The notes beneath the pieces were generated by a model. The model made no database searches, was not told the DNA's origin, and worked only from the letters and a program-made list of their open reading frames with translations. A stretch of 64,000 bases of DNA from Hirudinaria manillensis (taxonomy: Eukaryota > Annelida > Clitellata > Hirudinida > Hirudinidae): assembly GCA_034509925.1 (NCBI GenBank), contig CM067532.1, forward strand, positions 3,304,142 to 3,368,141. Direction: 5' to 3'. The position numbers and the translations under genes were made by a program. Of the stretch, positions 37,501 to 50,485 are shown in pieces (the first letter of the stretch is position 1; every line of letters starts with the position of its first letter).

Positions 37501-38626
37501 CAAAAGTAAATGGATTTCGAGGAGAAGACTCTTTGAAATTACTAATTCTATTTACTCCAAGTACGGGAGGAAAGAGGAAGGAAAAATCTTCAAAAGCTGA
37601 TCCAAAAATCCTGGAGAGTAGAAAGCTTTTAAAGTAATTTGTCAGTGTCCAACGCTGACCATCCAAGATGATGCACGATTCGGCTTTCCAATGCCTCATG
37701 CAACTGGTTTCTCGTTCCAAATCAACTTCCAGAAACCGTTCGCAGGTTGTCACTTTGCATTATGATTTATAGACGATCCGAGTTGAAATTTTGGTGATCA
37801 AATTAGAATTTATAGAAGGGAAAGTTTGATTGAGAATTTTATTTGTTTCCAAAAGTTATTTAAAAAAAAAACTAAATCTCAAGAGTGCATCGTTTTCGGT
37901 AGAGGCATCATCTTCACTTGGTCCACATGTAAGCCTGCAAGCAAAATAGGGTGTCCGTTACATGGGCAATGCAAGAAAATATGCACAAGAAATTCATATT
38001 TTGCTTGCTCTGAACACCCTTTTTTGCTTGGCATCACAGTGAACCAAGCATTTATCAAAATATGAATTTCTTGCAACTGATTGTAAGCTAAACAAAATGA
38101 AAAAAAAAATAACGACAACGTCTCACCTTCTCTTGAAGTCCTTGCGAAAGAAACACTATCTTCCGTAGTTCGACACATCGCTTTGAACTTTCTACGAATT
38201 CGATCAATCTCGGACGATTGAACAACTGACAAATTCCTCTCGTTTGAACGCAATTTTGAGTTGGACGCGGGGGATATTAACGCCGAACGATGGACATTTG
38301 ACATTATTGTCATCGACTTTATATACCGACCGAATCCACCTTAACATCTCAATTTTGTTTTTTTTTTGTTTGGGTTTGCAAAGAGGTGGATAATGCAAAA
38401 ATAATTGAGAGAATTCTTGCTAAACTCACATATTTGCTCCACACGTTGGTCGTGAGTACTTGATTCTTTTCATCGAGATCCAGGATTTGAATCAGTGACA
38501 GACCGTAGCTGACGCTGATGGTCTGGGAGGTGTTGTACACGGGTCTGCCCACCACTCCGACAGTTTCATAGTCGTCCAATAATTTCTTTATCAGTCTCTT
38601 CTCATCCGACATGGTTATCACGTTCT
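34594..38626 (-). CDS. nicotinic-type Cys-loop receptor, non-alpha, predicted anion-selective (signal exon not found)
   Basis: Six exons in frame: 38626-38430, 36982-36873, 36619-36165, 35805-35719, 35549-35431, 35268-34594 (1643 bases, about 548 codons with one shared 5' base). In order: KRLIKKLLDDYE, loop D NVWSKY, loop A WTPDIVLYN, Cys-loop [25 protein letters not shown], and a loop C (YYYGLDEPYPDLTF) without vicinal Cys, hence non-alpha. TM1 and TM2 follow with PPESPAKVMIG at the pore mouth (Pro -2', Ala -1', 9' Val), then TM3, a long intracellular loop with a Gln-rich run, the amphipathic helix and TM4. The exon starting at 38626 is in phase 1, so a signal-peptide exon must lie upstream. 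I could not identify it. Exons of 110 and 119 bases match the alpha-type neighbour exactly in length and phase, showing tandem duplication. Probably pairs with an alpha subunit. Confidence 0.85.
34901..34985 (-). repeat. CAG/CAA-type repeat encoding a Gln-rich run in the receptor loop
   Basis: On the minus strand CAGCAACAACAACAGCAGCA-like codons encode HYQQQQQQQPQQQTYYQQQ in the TM3-TM4 cytoplasmic loop of the non-alpha subunit. It is coding and in frame. Such loops vary freely between receptors, so length variation would be tolerated. Confidence 0.85.
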
Positions 38627-41600
38627 CTGCTGATACAAACGTTTGTTTAGTATTTAATTTTATTATTACATTTTTACTTTAATTCGACAGCATTGAAAGT
38701 CTGCAAAACGTTCATTCTTAACTGCTTCACGAGGTTGGAGTTGAGATGGTTGGTGTCAATTCGGTTGATTTCTTTATTTTAATTCTTGCATAAAACATTT
38801 CTCTAATCAACCCGAACACAAAAGCCACGACAATGGGGAAGTTTTTGAATAGAGGAATTTATTTCTTCTCCAAGAATACAGACTAAATGGACTTTCTCCT
38901 TCAGTTAGTTTAATTTGAAAAGGTCTCTTCCGCCTGTTTCTCAATGGGAATGAATAATTTTTGTTTGAGCAAAATTATTTGGAATTTAAAAATGCCAGTT
39001 CACCGGCTTTTGTGAGACGATGTGCTTACATGGACAATAAAAACAAAATTTGCCGAGGCATAAATTATTGCAGAACCACATTTGAATCTTGTTTGGCTTC
39101 CACGGTCCTGTCTCAGTCGGTTAATCTTCGAGAGAATTGAAGGGATTAAGTGGCTTATCTAAGGCAGTCCTGAGGATTGTCTACGACGGGCAGTTGTCAC
39201 CGATCTTCTTCCACCTGGAGCTGAAATTCTTTCCAATTCTCCACGTTTCCAATTTTTGCTTGGGTCCTGATCGATGTAATACGCTTTTTTAATCTCCTTT
39301 TGCGAGCACGATTTCGCCATCGAAAAAAAACCGAATCCCACATTTTTTTTTGCGCGCGAATGTTGAAAACTTCTAAAGTCAACAGACCAAGCATTCGATC
39401 AAATTGCGTTTGTGTTCGAGCGCTTTTCAAAAGTATATCTACAAAAATGTAAAATTATCCGCGCATTTCGGCGTTCATTTCATTGTCAACCCTGCTAAAA
39501 GCTGCCCGGAAATGTCCTGGAAGCGGTGATACGCATGGTCGAACAACCGGCATTAATAATCGTAATCTGGTGTGACCAAGGAGAAAATTTGAAGTGGTTT
39601 ACGCTTCTGATGTGGAGAGAGAAAAGTGTTTTTGAGGGGTTTTTCCGAAGCGCAAACATCCAACATTTCTGCCTCCAATTTCACTCGCGTGGATGCTCTT
39701 TTGCATCTGAAAAGAAATCTGAGCTTTTGTCACGTGGTTTTTAAAAATGAAGTTTCCATGGAACGGCATGACGATCATGCGAAGTAGAAAATGCCCTCAG
39801 AAGAATGACCCGGCCATTTCGTCCTATGAAAAGGAGTTTAAAATGATTTGGACTTTGCACGCGTGTTCTCTTCGCTTATTTTTTAAAAGCCTTTTCACCG
39901 TTAATTTTTGAAGGGATATGCGTTCAACAATGAGAGAATGAGGTAAGAATAAATCAGATATTATTGAAATTGTCCGATTGTTATGATTCCTCTCTGAGCT
40001 TCATGCCATTCTCAGAATCGGAGATGAAATCGATCCTTGTTATGAAAAAAGAAATCGAGAACAAGTCGTATTAACAACGACGAATATTAATTGGATCCAC
40101 CCTTCCTAATTAATTTACGACTTAATTGGTTTTCTTGCCTGCATCAAGATATTGGAACCACAGGATTCATCAATTATCGTTGCGGGCGGCGTTCATTTAT
40201 TTCTATGGAACAACTTCCTTGCCATTTCTTCTTCGTATTTCTCCTCCAACTTCTGCTCGAAGGTTCCAAGTTTGACTTCAAGAATTAATTTCATTTTCCA
40301 TAAAACGTGGATATTCAAATTTCTGCCACAACCTGCCAGATGGAGGCAATCTATATGCATATTGGTCTCATCAGCATGCCCGATCTTGTCCTTACACAAA
40401 TTTCTGGATCAATCATTGAGATGTCTGCAGAGAAAGCATCTGCATAATGTTCGTTAACATGACAATGAGCTGCTCTCATGTCTGGATGAATGATGGACAC
40501 GAGCGGAGGGTCAATGCATGGAAAGAATACCCTTCGGTATCCTCGTACCTCAGTATCATCAATACTCTAATGCTTTCTGCAGGTCTTGTTGTCGTGATCA
40601 GTTCGGAAGAGATTTTAATTAGAGTTCACGGTTCAGAGAGCAAATCTTCCGGGCTTCATAGCAAACTGATGCATGACCGATTACTTTGTCGCCTCAAATT
40701 ACATCCAGCCTTCCAAGAGAATTTCTCATGCAGAAAATTTTTTGTAAGCGCCGCAAAAATCGTTCTCGCATCGCAGGGGGCACATCGCCCTTCGAGGGAC
40801 GAATTTCGTCCCAGAAAAGAATTGATGGCAACTCGTGGGACTTGTAATTAAACGGTACGAAACTGGAAAACATTTGACAGGCTCCACGTACCAATGCATG
40901 CTAAGAATTAGAGACCTAAGCTGTTGTACGTTGTCCAAACAGTTCATTAAACTTACGTTTAGAAATACTCGGAAGACTCTTCTAGATGAAACATCAACAT
41001 TTTAGACCCCGCCATGTTTCCAATTATTCTCAATAAAAATTGCTTCAGTCATTTATTCAATGAACTAAATTTAATTATCCGCCTACAAAATGTCATTGCT
41101 TAGTGCTCGTGTCGACTTTATTTTATAATGCAATCTATAAAAATGCTCCCAGAAGCACCACTATTGGTATCCATTTGGAATTTCGAAACTGCCTGTCGAA
41201 ATCACTGAAAATGTCCTAATTTTCTTATCTTAATAGCAACACCAGATCCACCAAGAATCGTGAGGAAATTTTGAAAATTGACAATGACAGGAACAACGAA
41301 TCAAAAAAAAAAAAAAGAAAGGAAAAGAATGTTATGCTTCTTTAATTTACTTAAATTAAACAAAACCTTTTGTCGAAGTATGTTTTTTGGTAGAGCTAAA
41401 GGAGGAGAGAAAGGATAAAATTTGAAGATGGAGCAGTTCATGGTAGAAATTGCAAAATGTCGAAACTAAGTTGCTCAAATTGTTATCATTAAACGTTTAA
41501 GAAATAAGGTTCAATATTCGCAGATTGCACTAAAATCAAATCCAATATTTAGGTTCAATATTCGTAGATTGCATTAATATTGAGTCCAATATTTCAGCGT

Positions 41601-44600
41601 TCAGTGAATTTTGTGAAAAATATGATTCAGAGTTTAGTTTCAGACAGGAATTAATGTATGTCTGATGGTGCTTTATAGGTTGATAACTCGAACGTTCATT
41701 AAAGAGGCCCAGTTGCGGCTCTGGAATTCTTTGGCACACGTTGCAACGTGTGATCTAGTGATCTAATATTCTTAGGATGGAATAGCCGAGGAGATAAATG
41801 CACATTAAATATTAAATTCAAAGATGTGACGGGATCTTAATCAACCTGCTTCATTTATTGTGCTTTGAAAAGTTTTAATCTGAAATTTAGAATAACAATA
41901 CGGATGTCTACAAAATATTATTTAGTTGCTGGAATTAAAAGAGAGTTAATTCATTATTTATTTTGCATTTATTCATTTATCTCTTGTAGTTGTCGTATTA
42001 GCTACAAAAAACACGGTGGTGAATCAATGGTGTTGTTTTTAAATGATGGTGGAATTCTCAGGACGAACATATGACAAAGATTTAAAAGTTACTTCAGTCG
42101 TTCCATTTACTCCCGCACTACGATATTGCAATAAAGTTTATATCCTGGTTTTGTGGTCGTTTAGAATTTCATAGTTCTCCCGACATTCGTTCACATGAGA
42201 GAACGGAATGGACACTAACTCCACACTTATTAAACGGTTGAGTTCAAATCGTTTCTTTGAATAAAAGATTTTAGCGTTGTCTACGGAGTGTTTGTACGTG
42301 TTGAATTGACTTTGCCTAGAGAAAGCCTTTTCTGAAGAGGGAATACAGTCGATATAAGTCTGTTTCAGGACAAAACGAAGGCAATCGTTATAATTTACAT
42401 TTTAAATGAGAATATTCTATGAAAAGGAATCGTAAAGTGTGGTCCGATACGTTAGAAAAAGCTGATTACATCCGAGAACTTAAGCCTGGCACAATAATTA
42501 TCGCGCATTGAAATCCACTCCTTGCCAAATTTACTCGTACATCATCTTAGCTTGCTTATTAGGCTTGTTTTTCTCTTCTACATTTTTTTTGTGCGAACCG
42601 AGGAAAATTATCGCTTGATATCGCGGTCTGTTTAGAATTCTCCGCTGCAACCCTGTGTGTTTCGCGGATGTAAATGAAGCTTCTAATAATCACCACGATT
42701 ACGTTTGACATTCCTTCGTGCGGAATGACGAGCCGCGAAATATGTTTTTCCAGCTATTAACGGCTTCTCGAGATTACATGGCACCGAAAAAAGTGCACTG
42801 GAGAGGCAATGTTTACAACGCAATCAGAGCCCCGTGCCTCCATGCAATATGCAACACGCCTTTCATTTCCTAGCTCAGAAAGAAGCTTCTTCGGTCGCTT
42901 GTGTATCCCGTCTAATCTCTCTTCCATCGCACTGTGGAACATCTGTTCACCTTCCAGCTGCGAATGCTTCTTCATTTGGTCACTCGAGACAGAAGATACT
43001 AATCTTCTTATCCTGCTTGAATTCGAGATGAATGGTGAAGACAATGTACTGAGGCGGATAAATTAGACGATATAGAGCGCCATCTGTTCGTCCTGTGAGG
43101 AAATTAAAAAAAAAACCGGGAGGCCATCTTGTTTGTCCAAACATTCCGGCGTGGAGAGTGAAAAGCACATGATGATCCGCGTTCGATCAGAAATTCCTCG
43201 AGAATGTTCGAATGACTTCGCATAAATTCGTGTCTCCGGCCCTAAAGTTCAACCGACGAGTGAGTTTCTTCAGAAGATGGAATTAATTATATTTCATGAC
43301 TTGCCCTCGACCAAATGAGAAGATGACAGCGAGTTTAATTTTTGTTTCTTTGTCGTTTTTTACCGTCGTCACGCGATCCGTCAAGCGGCATTAACCAATG
43401 AGTTGGAAATTCTTCAGGAGTGCTTGTTCTTGAAGACTTCGCGACGAGTCTTATTTCCTTTGTGTTTCCATTTTCATGATTTCATACGAAACAATTCCAG
43501 TCACTTACGTCAACAAACCTAGACATTCTTTGGAAATCACGTAACAGCGTGTAGTTGATGTCGCAGTTGGTTCTTAAGTTTTCGGTGTCGCTCGATCGAT
43601 GAAGGGAACTAATTGAGATGGAATGTTTAGGGAAAATTTGTATGAAAAGAGAAATCCGTTTCACTTCTGCTCCATCCCGCGGTTTGACCCCATAACTTTC
43701 TGCCAGCCTTGCAGCTGCATGCAATCATCCTCCAAATGAGCTTTATATTATATTATCGTCCAACCGAAGTGTACGCTCGGAGACGCGGATGTTTGATTTG
43801 TGCGCGCGTGTGTGCGTGAGATATCTCGAGATAGCCCGACACAAAGATACAATACATCGTCGCGAAATAAAAAAAAAGGAGATAAATAATCTCCAATTGA
43901 ATTACAATTATAAAGATTGCGGTTAGTGGCGCCAAAGTTGAATTTCTATACGTAGTGATAAATGCTTTCTATATGAAAAAACATGGCCAGAATCCTGCAG
44001 AGACATTTTGCATAATGCAATATGCATTTGGAAATATGAGAAAAACATTAACTGAAATTTGCTTAAATTTAGATAAGATGTTTTATATGTCGTGGCAGTT
44101 GTTCACGGTTATGTCAGAGATTGAAGCGGGGTCCTTTCGAACCCGAGGCAAAGTTCCTATTGACGTGACAACAGTCAACGTCATCACGGACTTTTATGAA
44201 CATTTTCAATTCCCTTTATCTTCCTGCGCATAAAAATCCCTTATAAATATATAAAAATATGGAAAATGAGAATTTCGTATTCTGTGATTCTCAAATTGAT
44301 TCTCTTTTGAAGTTTCGCTTTTGAAATAAGTCCCGAGATAATGTTATTTAATGTTTCGGGAACGCCATCATCAAACATTTACGGCAAAACGACGCGTGTT
44401 TTGCGAAAGCGAAATAATAAAATTTACTGCTTCGGAGAATAAATATTTTAGAATTACTTTTTATATTTCAATATTTTCTCTAATACAACATGACCGATTA
44501 CAACGAGAAATAAATGCATTTCCATGTTTTATAATCAGCTTTCGTAAGCCAAAATTGAGCGACGATTAATGAATGGTCGGCAAAATGCAAAACACGCAAA

Positions 44601-47600
44601 AGTCGTGAATATGGAAAAAAAAATAGACGGTTAGAAATCTTATTGGAATGCCAGACAGAGAATCGCAGACAAAGTGGATACACCACCAAACAATTCTTCA
44701 GCATTAAGTTAGAATTGAGAGTTTGCTGGAAAATAGAAAATTCCGCTTTGTTGAGACGGAAGCAAATAATGACTGAGAATTCGTCTAAACCTCACTCGAG
44801 TTGTACGCAAACAAACTCCGTTTCATCGGCTCACACTTCATCCAACCTCAAGTCACGTGATACCCTGGGGAATCCGGAGCGACCCCTGATTCTACTGGCC
44901 GAGTACAATTGAGTTCATCTCAAGTTTCCAATGAATTGGCCTCATTGACATCGTCTTGAATTTCGGACCTTTGGACCCACAATTTCAATAAAATTCACAT
45001 TAATTTCGCCGAGCAATTCCGGACTTTATCGAATCGAAAGTACGGTGCAGGTTCCGTCCAAAAGTGGAAGAAACATCTTTTAATTCGTCCACCTCTTTAT
45101 GCCTTATCAGCAGAGAGGCCGATAAATCACAGGAGAGGACCATCAGTATCAATCTTGTCGTATTAAAACACGTCTTCCCATCCTATCCTAGCCTCCATTC
45201 GTATGCATTATTTCCTTTCCTTGGGATGGCTTCGTGCGACATCCAAAGGATTGGATTTCAGGTGCTGCGTTGGATTATCACTTTAGCGTGGCGATTTCGA
45301 TCGATCAAAATCAATTCATTTCCAATTGGTTCGAAGCCGATTGCAGGCCGAGATAATAGCACGAGTGCCATCAGATGAAGAATCGCTGCCTGGAAAATAG
45401 GGATGCAAAGAAGGAGGGCTTTTCCAGAATTGTTTGAGCGAATCGGAGAATTTAAAATTTCAAGAATATCCTTCTCGACTAGAAATTTCAACCGGGGATT
45501 ATAATTCTATAGTGACGGAGTAATTTTAGTCGCAATTCGGTAAGGACGACGTATGGAATGACATTGCTAATGCCGGCGACGGCCGAGTGTGCAGCGAGAC
45601 ATGCGCACACAAGAGATGTATCGTACATCAGCAGTTCATTTGAAAGAAACCAATTTTCTGCTCCTGCGTCTGAGAGCGTAGAACGTGGCCAGCTGCCCAG
45701 TAACTGCATCTTCTTCCATCTTTCCATTTCCCCCCGGCCACTCCCGACTTGATTTATGACAATTATCAAACCTCGCTGTCTTTCATTCTCTTGCAAATAG
45801 ACTACTGCCTGCTTTGCATTGTTAAACACATCGTCGTACCCGCCCCGTCTCGTCGTGTACCTTACATCACCGCATGTCAAATGGTTTGCATTTATGACTG
45901 TCATAATTTTAACCTGGTGTCTGCACGTTGTTTAAAACTCACGTGCCATTAAATGCACGGTTCGCCCATAAAATATTTACACCTAATATGTTCTTTGTTG
46001 ACACAACCGATTGTAACGCTTTCCCAATCACTAGTAGAAACTCCTTGGAAAATCCGTACCGTTGATAAGAGGCTGCGACTAAGAGTGATAATGCTTAACA
46101 TCGCAATGATAATGAGCAGTGATAAGGGAAACAAATGATACCCGTGATAATGACAGCTACGGATCATAAGCTTGAGAGACATTTGAGGTACATTGGCTCC
46201 AAGTACCGTGCAATCACGCCACTCTTATCTCGACCAATTTATTCTCACATTTCGTGTTTTCTACTTTTGTTTTATCGTTCACAAAGTGTGTTTAGAAGGT
46301 TCTCCTAAAAAGAATGATTTTCCTTCTTTTACTCCATACAAAAAGCACAAGGGCAGCTTCTTTGAAGAAAATCTATCGCTCGATGGAGATGGCCACCGTT
46401 CGGGGAGGTTTAGTCACCAGGAGTGGATTGCACATTTTCTTTTCTCGGCAATGGCACACAAACACGAAACCCTTAATGGTCAGAAAGTTGGAGGCTTCGA
46501 AAGAAATAAAGGAGGAAAAATAAATGCTGACTCGGCTCTAAAGAACGTTACGTTCTGCTTTTACAGTTAGACATTTGGAAAGCACATGGTTGGAATTGAT
46601 TCCGGAAAATTTCTACTTAGTTTTTTATTGAAATAAATTCAAATTAAGCAATTTTTCTGTTAAAAATGTTATAAAATAAAAAACGAAAGGAAAAAGCAAG
46701 AATACCAACTTTCGTCACCTGAAAGGTCAGGTCCCCTGCCCCTGGAAAGGTCGAGCGAAGTAAGGAGAATCAGGAATTGGAAGCAGATCATCTGAGGAGC
46801 CATCATAGGACTTGATTTGGATTTACTCCAAGCGAGGAGATTTTATAAACTGCTTCATCTGTAATTACGAAAGCAACACTTGTTGTTGTGTCGGAAACAA
46901 CGACCACGATACGAGATCAAGCAGCACTGCACGGTGCTCGTTACTGCTTTGAGCCTCCAGCGCTCGATGCCGCCATATCCGTGCATCTAAACTTCTTCCA
47001 TCTGCATCTCCCTGCTTTCCACATAGAATTTGGCTTTCTCGTCTTGGCGATGGAGAAATTATTTCTCGAACCGTGGGAGAAACGCCTTATCAGATTAACA
47101 ATTATTACTTAAATTGTTAATTAATGATCGAAAGCCAATACCATCTGCAAATGCGATTTGTTTTTGGTTTGACATTCATTTCTTGTTTCTATGAAGTGTT
47201 ACAAAAACCAGAAGCCTCTCGAGACGTCTAAAATGATGACCTCCATTCATGTTTTGCTTGTCTCGCGTTACATTAATCTCAACTTCTTCGTAATCACTTG
47301 ATTGATTTTAGAGCAGGTGACCTGGAAATATGGCATCGATAAACATAAATAAACACAAATAAATACAAACAAACATAAGTAAATAAATGGACATTTTAAT
47401 GGCTTCCTCATTCAACCGTGAAAAGTGCAATCTTGCTCCGTCTTGGTCCTTTTAAAAAAATATTCAGAACATTTTAATGTCATCTTCTCATGTTAATGTC
47501 ATATCCTTTATTATAAAATCTCTTTCATATCTATTAATCACATCAATTTGCAAATTTTACATCTCCGATTTATTTGCAATTTCGAGTGGAAATGAATTAT

Positions 47601-48863
47601 TTATAAAAAAATATTTAATAATTATTTGTTCCATTGTTGTTTGCTGTTTATTGCTGACGTCATTAATGTTGTTTATGATATAATAAATAAATAAATAAAT
47701 ACATTCGTTATTTTCTGATGTCCGATTCATTTGTGGCCTTAAAAATAGATTCATTAAGTTCAAAGAGGGTCAAAAATAAGTTCTAAATTTTATTCGAGTT
47801 TCATAATTTAACGAATTTCTTCAAAACTTTGAAGCAAATGTTGATGAAAAATATTTCATTCATTAAAATAATTGACGTTCTTTCGTTGATATTTCACGGA
47901 TGACAATAATACGTTGTCATACACGACGAGGAGAACAACGACTTATAGGAAGAAATAATAACAAATAATTAATTACAAATAATAATTATAAAAAACAATT
48001 AGTGATAATAATAAATAATTAATTATAAACAATAATTATAAAAAACAATCAGTGATAGAAACGACAACAACGTCACAAAACCTTGGCTTAAACTAACGTT
48101 TACCAATGACACTATTTGTTGGCCATTTGTTGCTTGAATACATTTTATTTGCCACAATTGTGATAATTTTTTTTTATAAATTCAGAAAAATGTTGCTACA
48201 AATGCTTTCCATGAAATACAGCAGCAGAGTTTTTAAAAAAAAGTCATTTGTGTATTTTTAATAAACTCAAAACGATGGAGAAGCGATTCATTCGGAGACC
48301 TGGCCGTGCCTTCTTGGTCACATGATCTGTTGTGAATTTGGTGCGGAATAAAAATTTATATTTTCTTAATGTTTGGCGCATAAAACATCGGGTATCAATC
48401 GTTTCATGGATTTTGAATTTTGATCTTCTATTACTCACAAATTCTAAATTATGCACAGCTGATCGCTAAATTTATAGCAGGCTACTGCCGAGTTTGTAGA
48501 TGGGTGCGAATTGATTCCAATTTTAGCTAATTTTTAATTCAAATTTAACTCATCTTATTGAGATAAAAAACAAACAAACAAATTTCGCAAAGTTTTAAAG
48601 TTCCATTTCAAGAGAAGAAATGTGTCTTTTTAACGAATAAAATGCTTAATCTGAAATAAATTGAAGGCAAAAGATATCATCAAATAATTTGAAGACTTTA
48701 TAAAAGAGAAAAAAAATGTCCTGCTCAGTGACAAAGACGGATTGATGAAATGAAGCGTAAAATAAATTTTACGTAGAAAAAGACGAGGACGTGGTTGAAC
48801 GATCAATTAGGGTTGTCAAAGGGGGGAGTATTCCTCGTCCAAAACTCAATATTTCAGCGGAAT

Positions 48864-49345
48864 AATAATTCATTAGTGGACAAAATGAATTGTTGCTTCA
48901 ATGGAATAATAATTCACCCGTGGCCAAATGAATTGAACGAAACGTCGGATATCCTCTAATATCGTCTGCATGTCTAATGAATTATTCATTCAATTCTAAT
49001 TAGACATGCAGTGATGAATCATAATTCATAATAATTAAGAATTCATAATAAATTTTTCAGGTATATCATTTTTTTTTCAATAAGATTCATAGTAGTTGAC
49101 CTAATAACCTGGCATGCCAAAAATTGTAAAACTGTGATGGTAGAGATGATGATGACGATTATGGCCACTACTACTAACAGTTGTTAAAACATCATGTTTA
49201 TTGACATCTAAAGGAAATTAGACTCAGACTAAGACTAAGCAACTTTCACTCACCCCAATTATTTCAAAATTTAAGATAAATTAAGAATTCATTAATGGAC
49301 AAATGGATTGTTCATTTGCGTCAGATATCCTTTAATATTCCCCTC
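48864..49345. repeat. three diverged copies of a short dispersed unit
   Basis: The unit AATTCATTAGTGGACAAA, then GAATTG, occurs near 48867, 48909 (CACCCGTGGCCAAATGAATTG) and 49288 (CATTAATGGACAAATGGATTG). The second and third copies continue with CGGATATCCTCTAATATCG and CAGATATCCTTTAATATTC, then CTGCAT. The copies are about 70-80 percent alike by eye. The nature of the unit is unknown. Confidence 0.55.
48966..49011. repeat. perfect 13-bp inverted repeat with 20-base loop
   Basis: The arms are CTGCATGTCTAAT (48966-48978) and ATTAGACATGCAG (48999-49011), exact reverse complements. The loop is AT-rich. Could be a foldback of a small mobile-element relic or a transcribed hairpin. Confidence 0.8.
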
Positions 49346-49885
49346 TGCATCTCCCTCGAAGGAATGAACGACATCCGTTATAAACAACTTGTTACGTCCA
49401 TTAAACCCACGAAAAATAATTCCGAGGATTGTTTTTAAAAGCACCTGTCAGAAATCATAACAAATCAATTTTTTTTGAAATATCTCCATTGTTTTTTAGT
49501 CTCTGGAATCCCCCAAAAAATCCTCACTTAGAAATAACATTATAGGTTCGTGAATGGGATTCGTGATTGCTATCTCCGTTTCAGAAATAGACTTGGTTCT
49601 GACTCAAAATATTTTCTAAGAAATGACTAGGACATAGTATCTGTTCCTCTTCAAATTAGATCTTAAATTTCCTTGTCAAAGTTCATCATATAATTATTTT
49701 CCACGTAGCGATTAATAGGTAGAAACGACCTATTGGTAATAGGTAGTTCTCTTGGGAACTAACCAATGGAATAACAACTCTAATGAACATATTACATTTG
49801 TCTTATGTTCCTGTAGGTAATGTCTATTTGGGCGTGTGACCGCTATGTTACTTTAGTAATAAATTTAAAAAAAGTATAAATACAT

Positions 49886-49887
<2 letters not shown>

Positions 49888-49925
<38 letters not shown>

Positions 49926-49975
49926 TAATAACAATAATAATAATAACAATAATAATAATAGTAATAGTAATAATT
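49888..49975. repeat. (TAA)n/(AAC)n microsatellite
   Basis: TAA triplets interspersed with AAC and AGT triplets, about 90 bases. Confidence 0.9.
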
Positions 49976-50214
49976 GTATTAAATCGTTGTTATTACATCA
50001 CAAAGATAGAAACAATAAGACACACCTTTCTACGACAGTTTTTGATAATTGAATCGGAACCAATCGTTCAATCACATCGTTTGAATTCAATCACATTTGA
50101 CAATCCTTCGTAAACTGGAAATGTCAGCCACACGTTTTTGATGTTAATTTCGTTTCGTCAGCAATATATTTGTCGTTTTACATTCTTAAAAAAGACTGCA
50201 TTAGATTAGTGATA

Positions 50215-50293
50215 ACAATAATAATACTTAATAATAATATTAATAATTATTAATAGTAATATTAATAGTAATTATTATTAATTAATATTAATG

Positions 50294-50326
<33 letters not shown>

Positions 50327-50485
50327 TACTGTTACTATCGGTAATACGTTAACACTTAACAATAGTTACTATTATTATTAATAATACAATAACACTTAAT
50401 AATAATTACTATTACTATTATTATTAGACTATTACATTAACACTTAACAATAATTACTATTATTATTAATAATACATTTGTTATT
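50215..50485. repeat. TAA/ATT tract and diverged tandem units with AACACTTAA core
   Basis: TAA and ATT triplets, then three to four units of about 55-65 bases, each with a TTAACACTTAACAATA or TAACACTTAATAATAA core followed by TTACTATTATTATTA. Units begin near 50350, 50390 and 50435. Confidence 0.75.

Noticed and set aside
40447-40851. 134-codon open frame, + strand
   Set aside because: No motif, no neighbouring exons and no family resemblance. The length is possible by chance in this less AT-rich stretch.
45488-45904. 138-codon open frame, - strand
   Set aside because: Same reasons. It overlaps two unrelated open frames on the other strand.
45949-46182. Hydrophobic minus-strand frame as the missing signal exon of the non-alpha receptor
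   Set aside because: It has a signal-like stretch, but I found no phase-1 GT donor after it.
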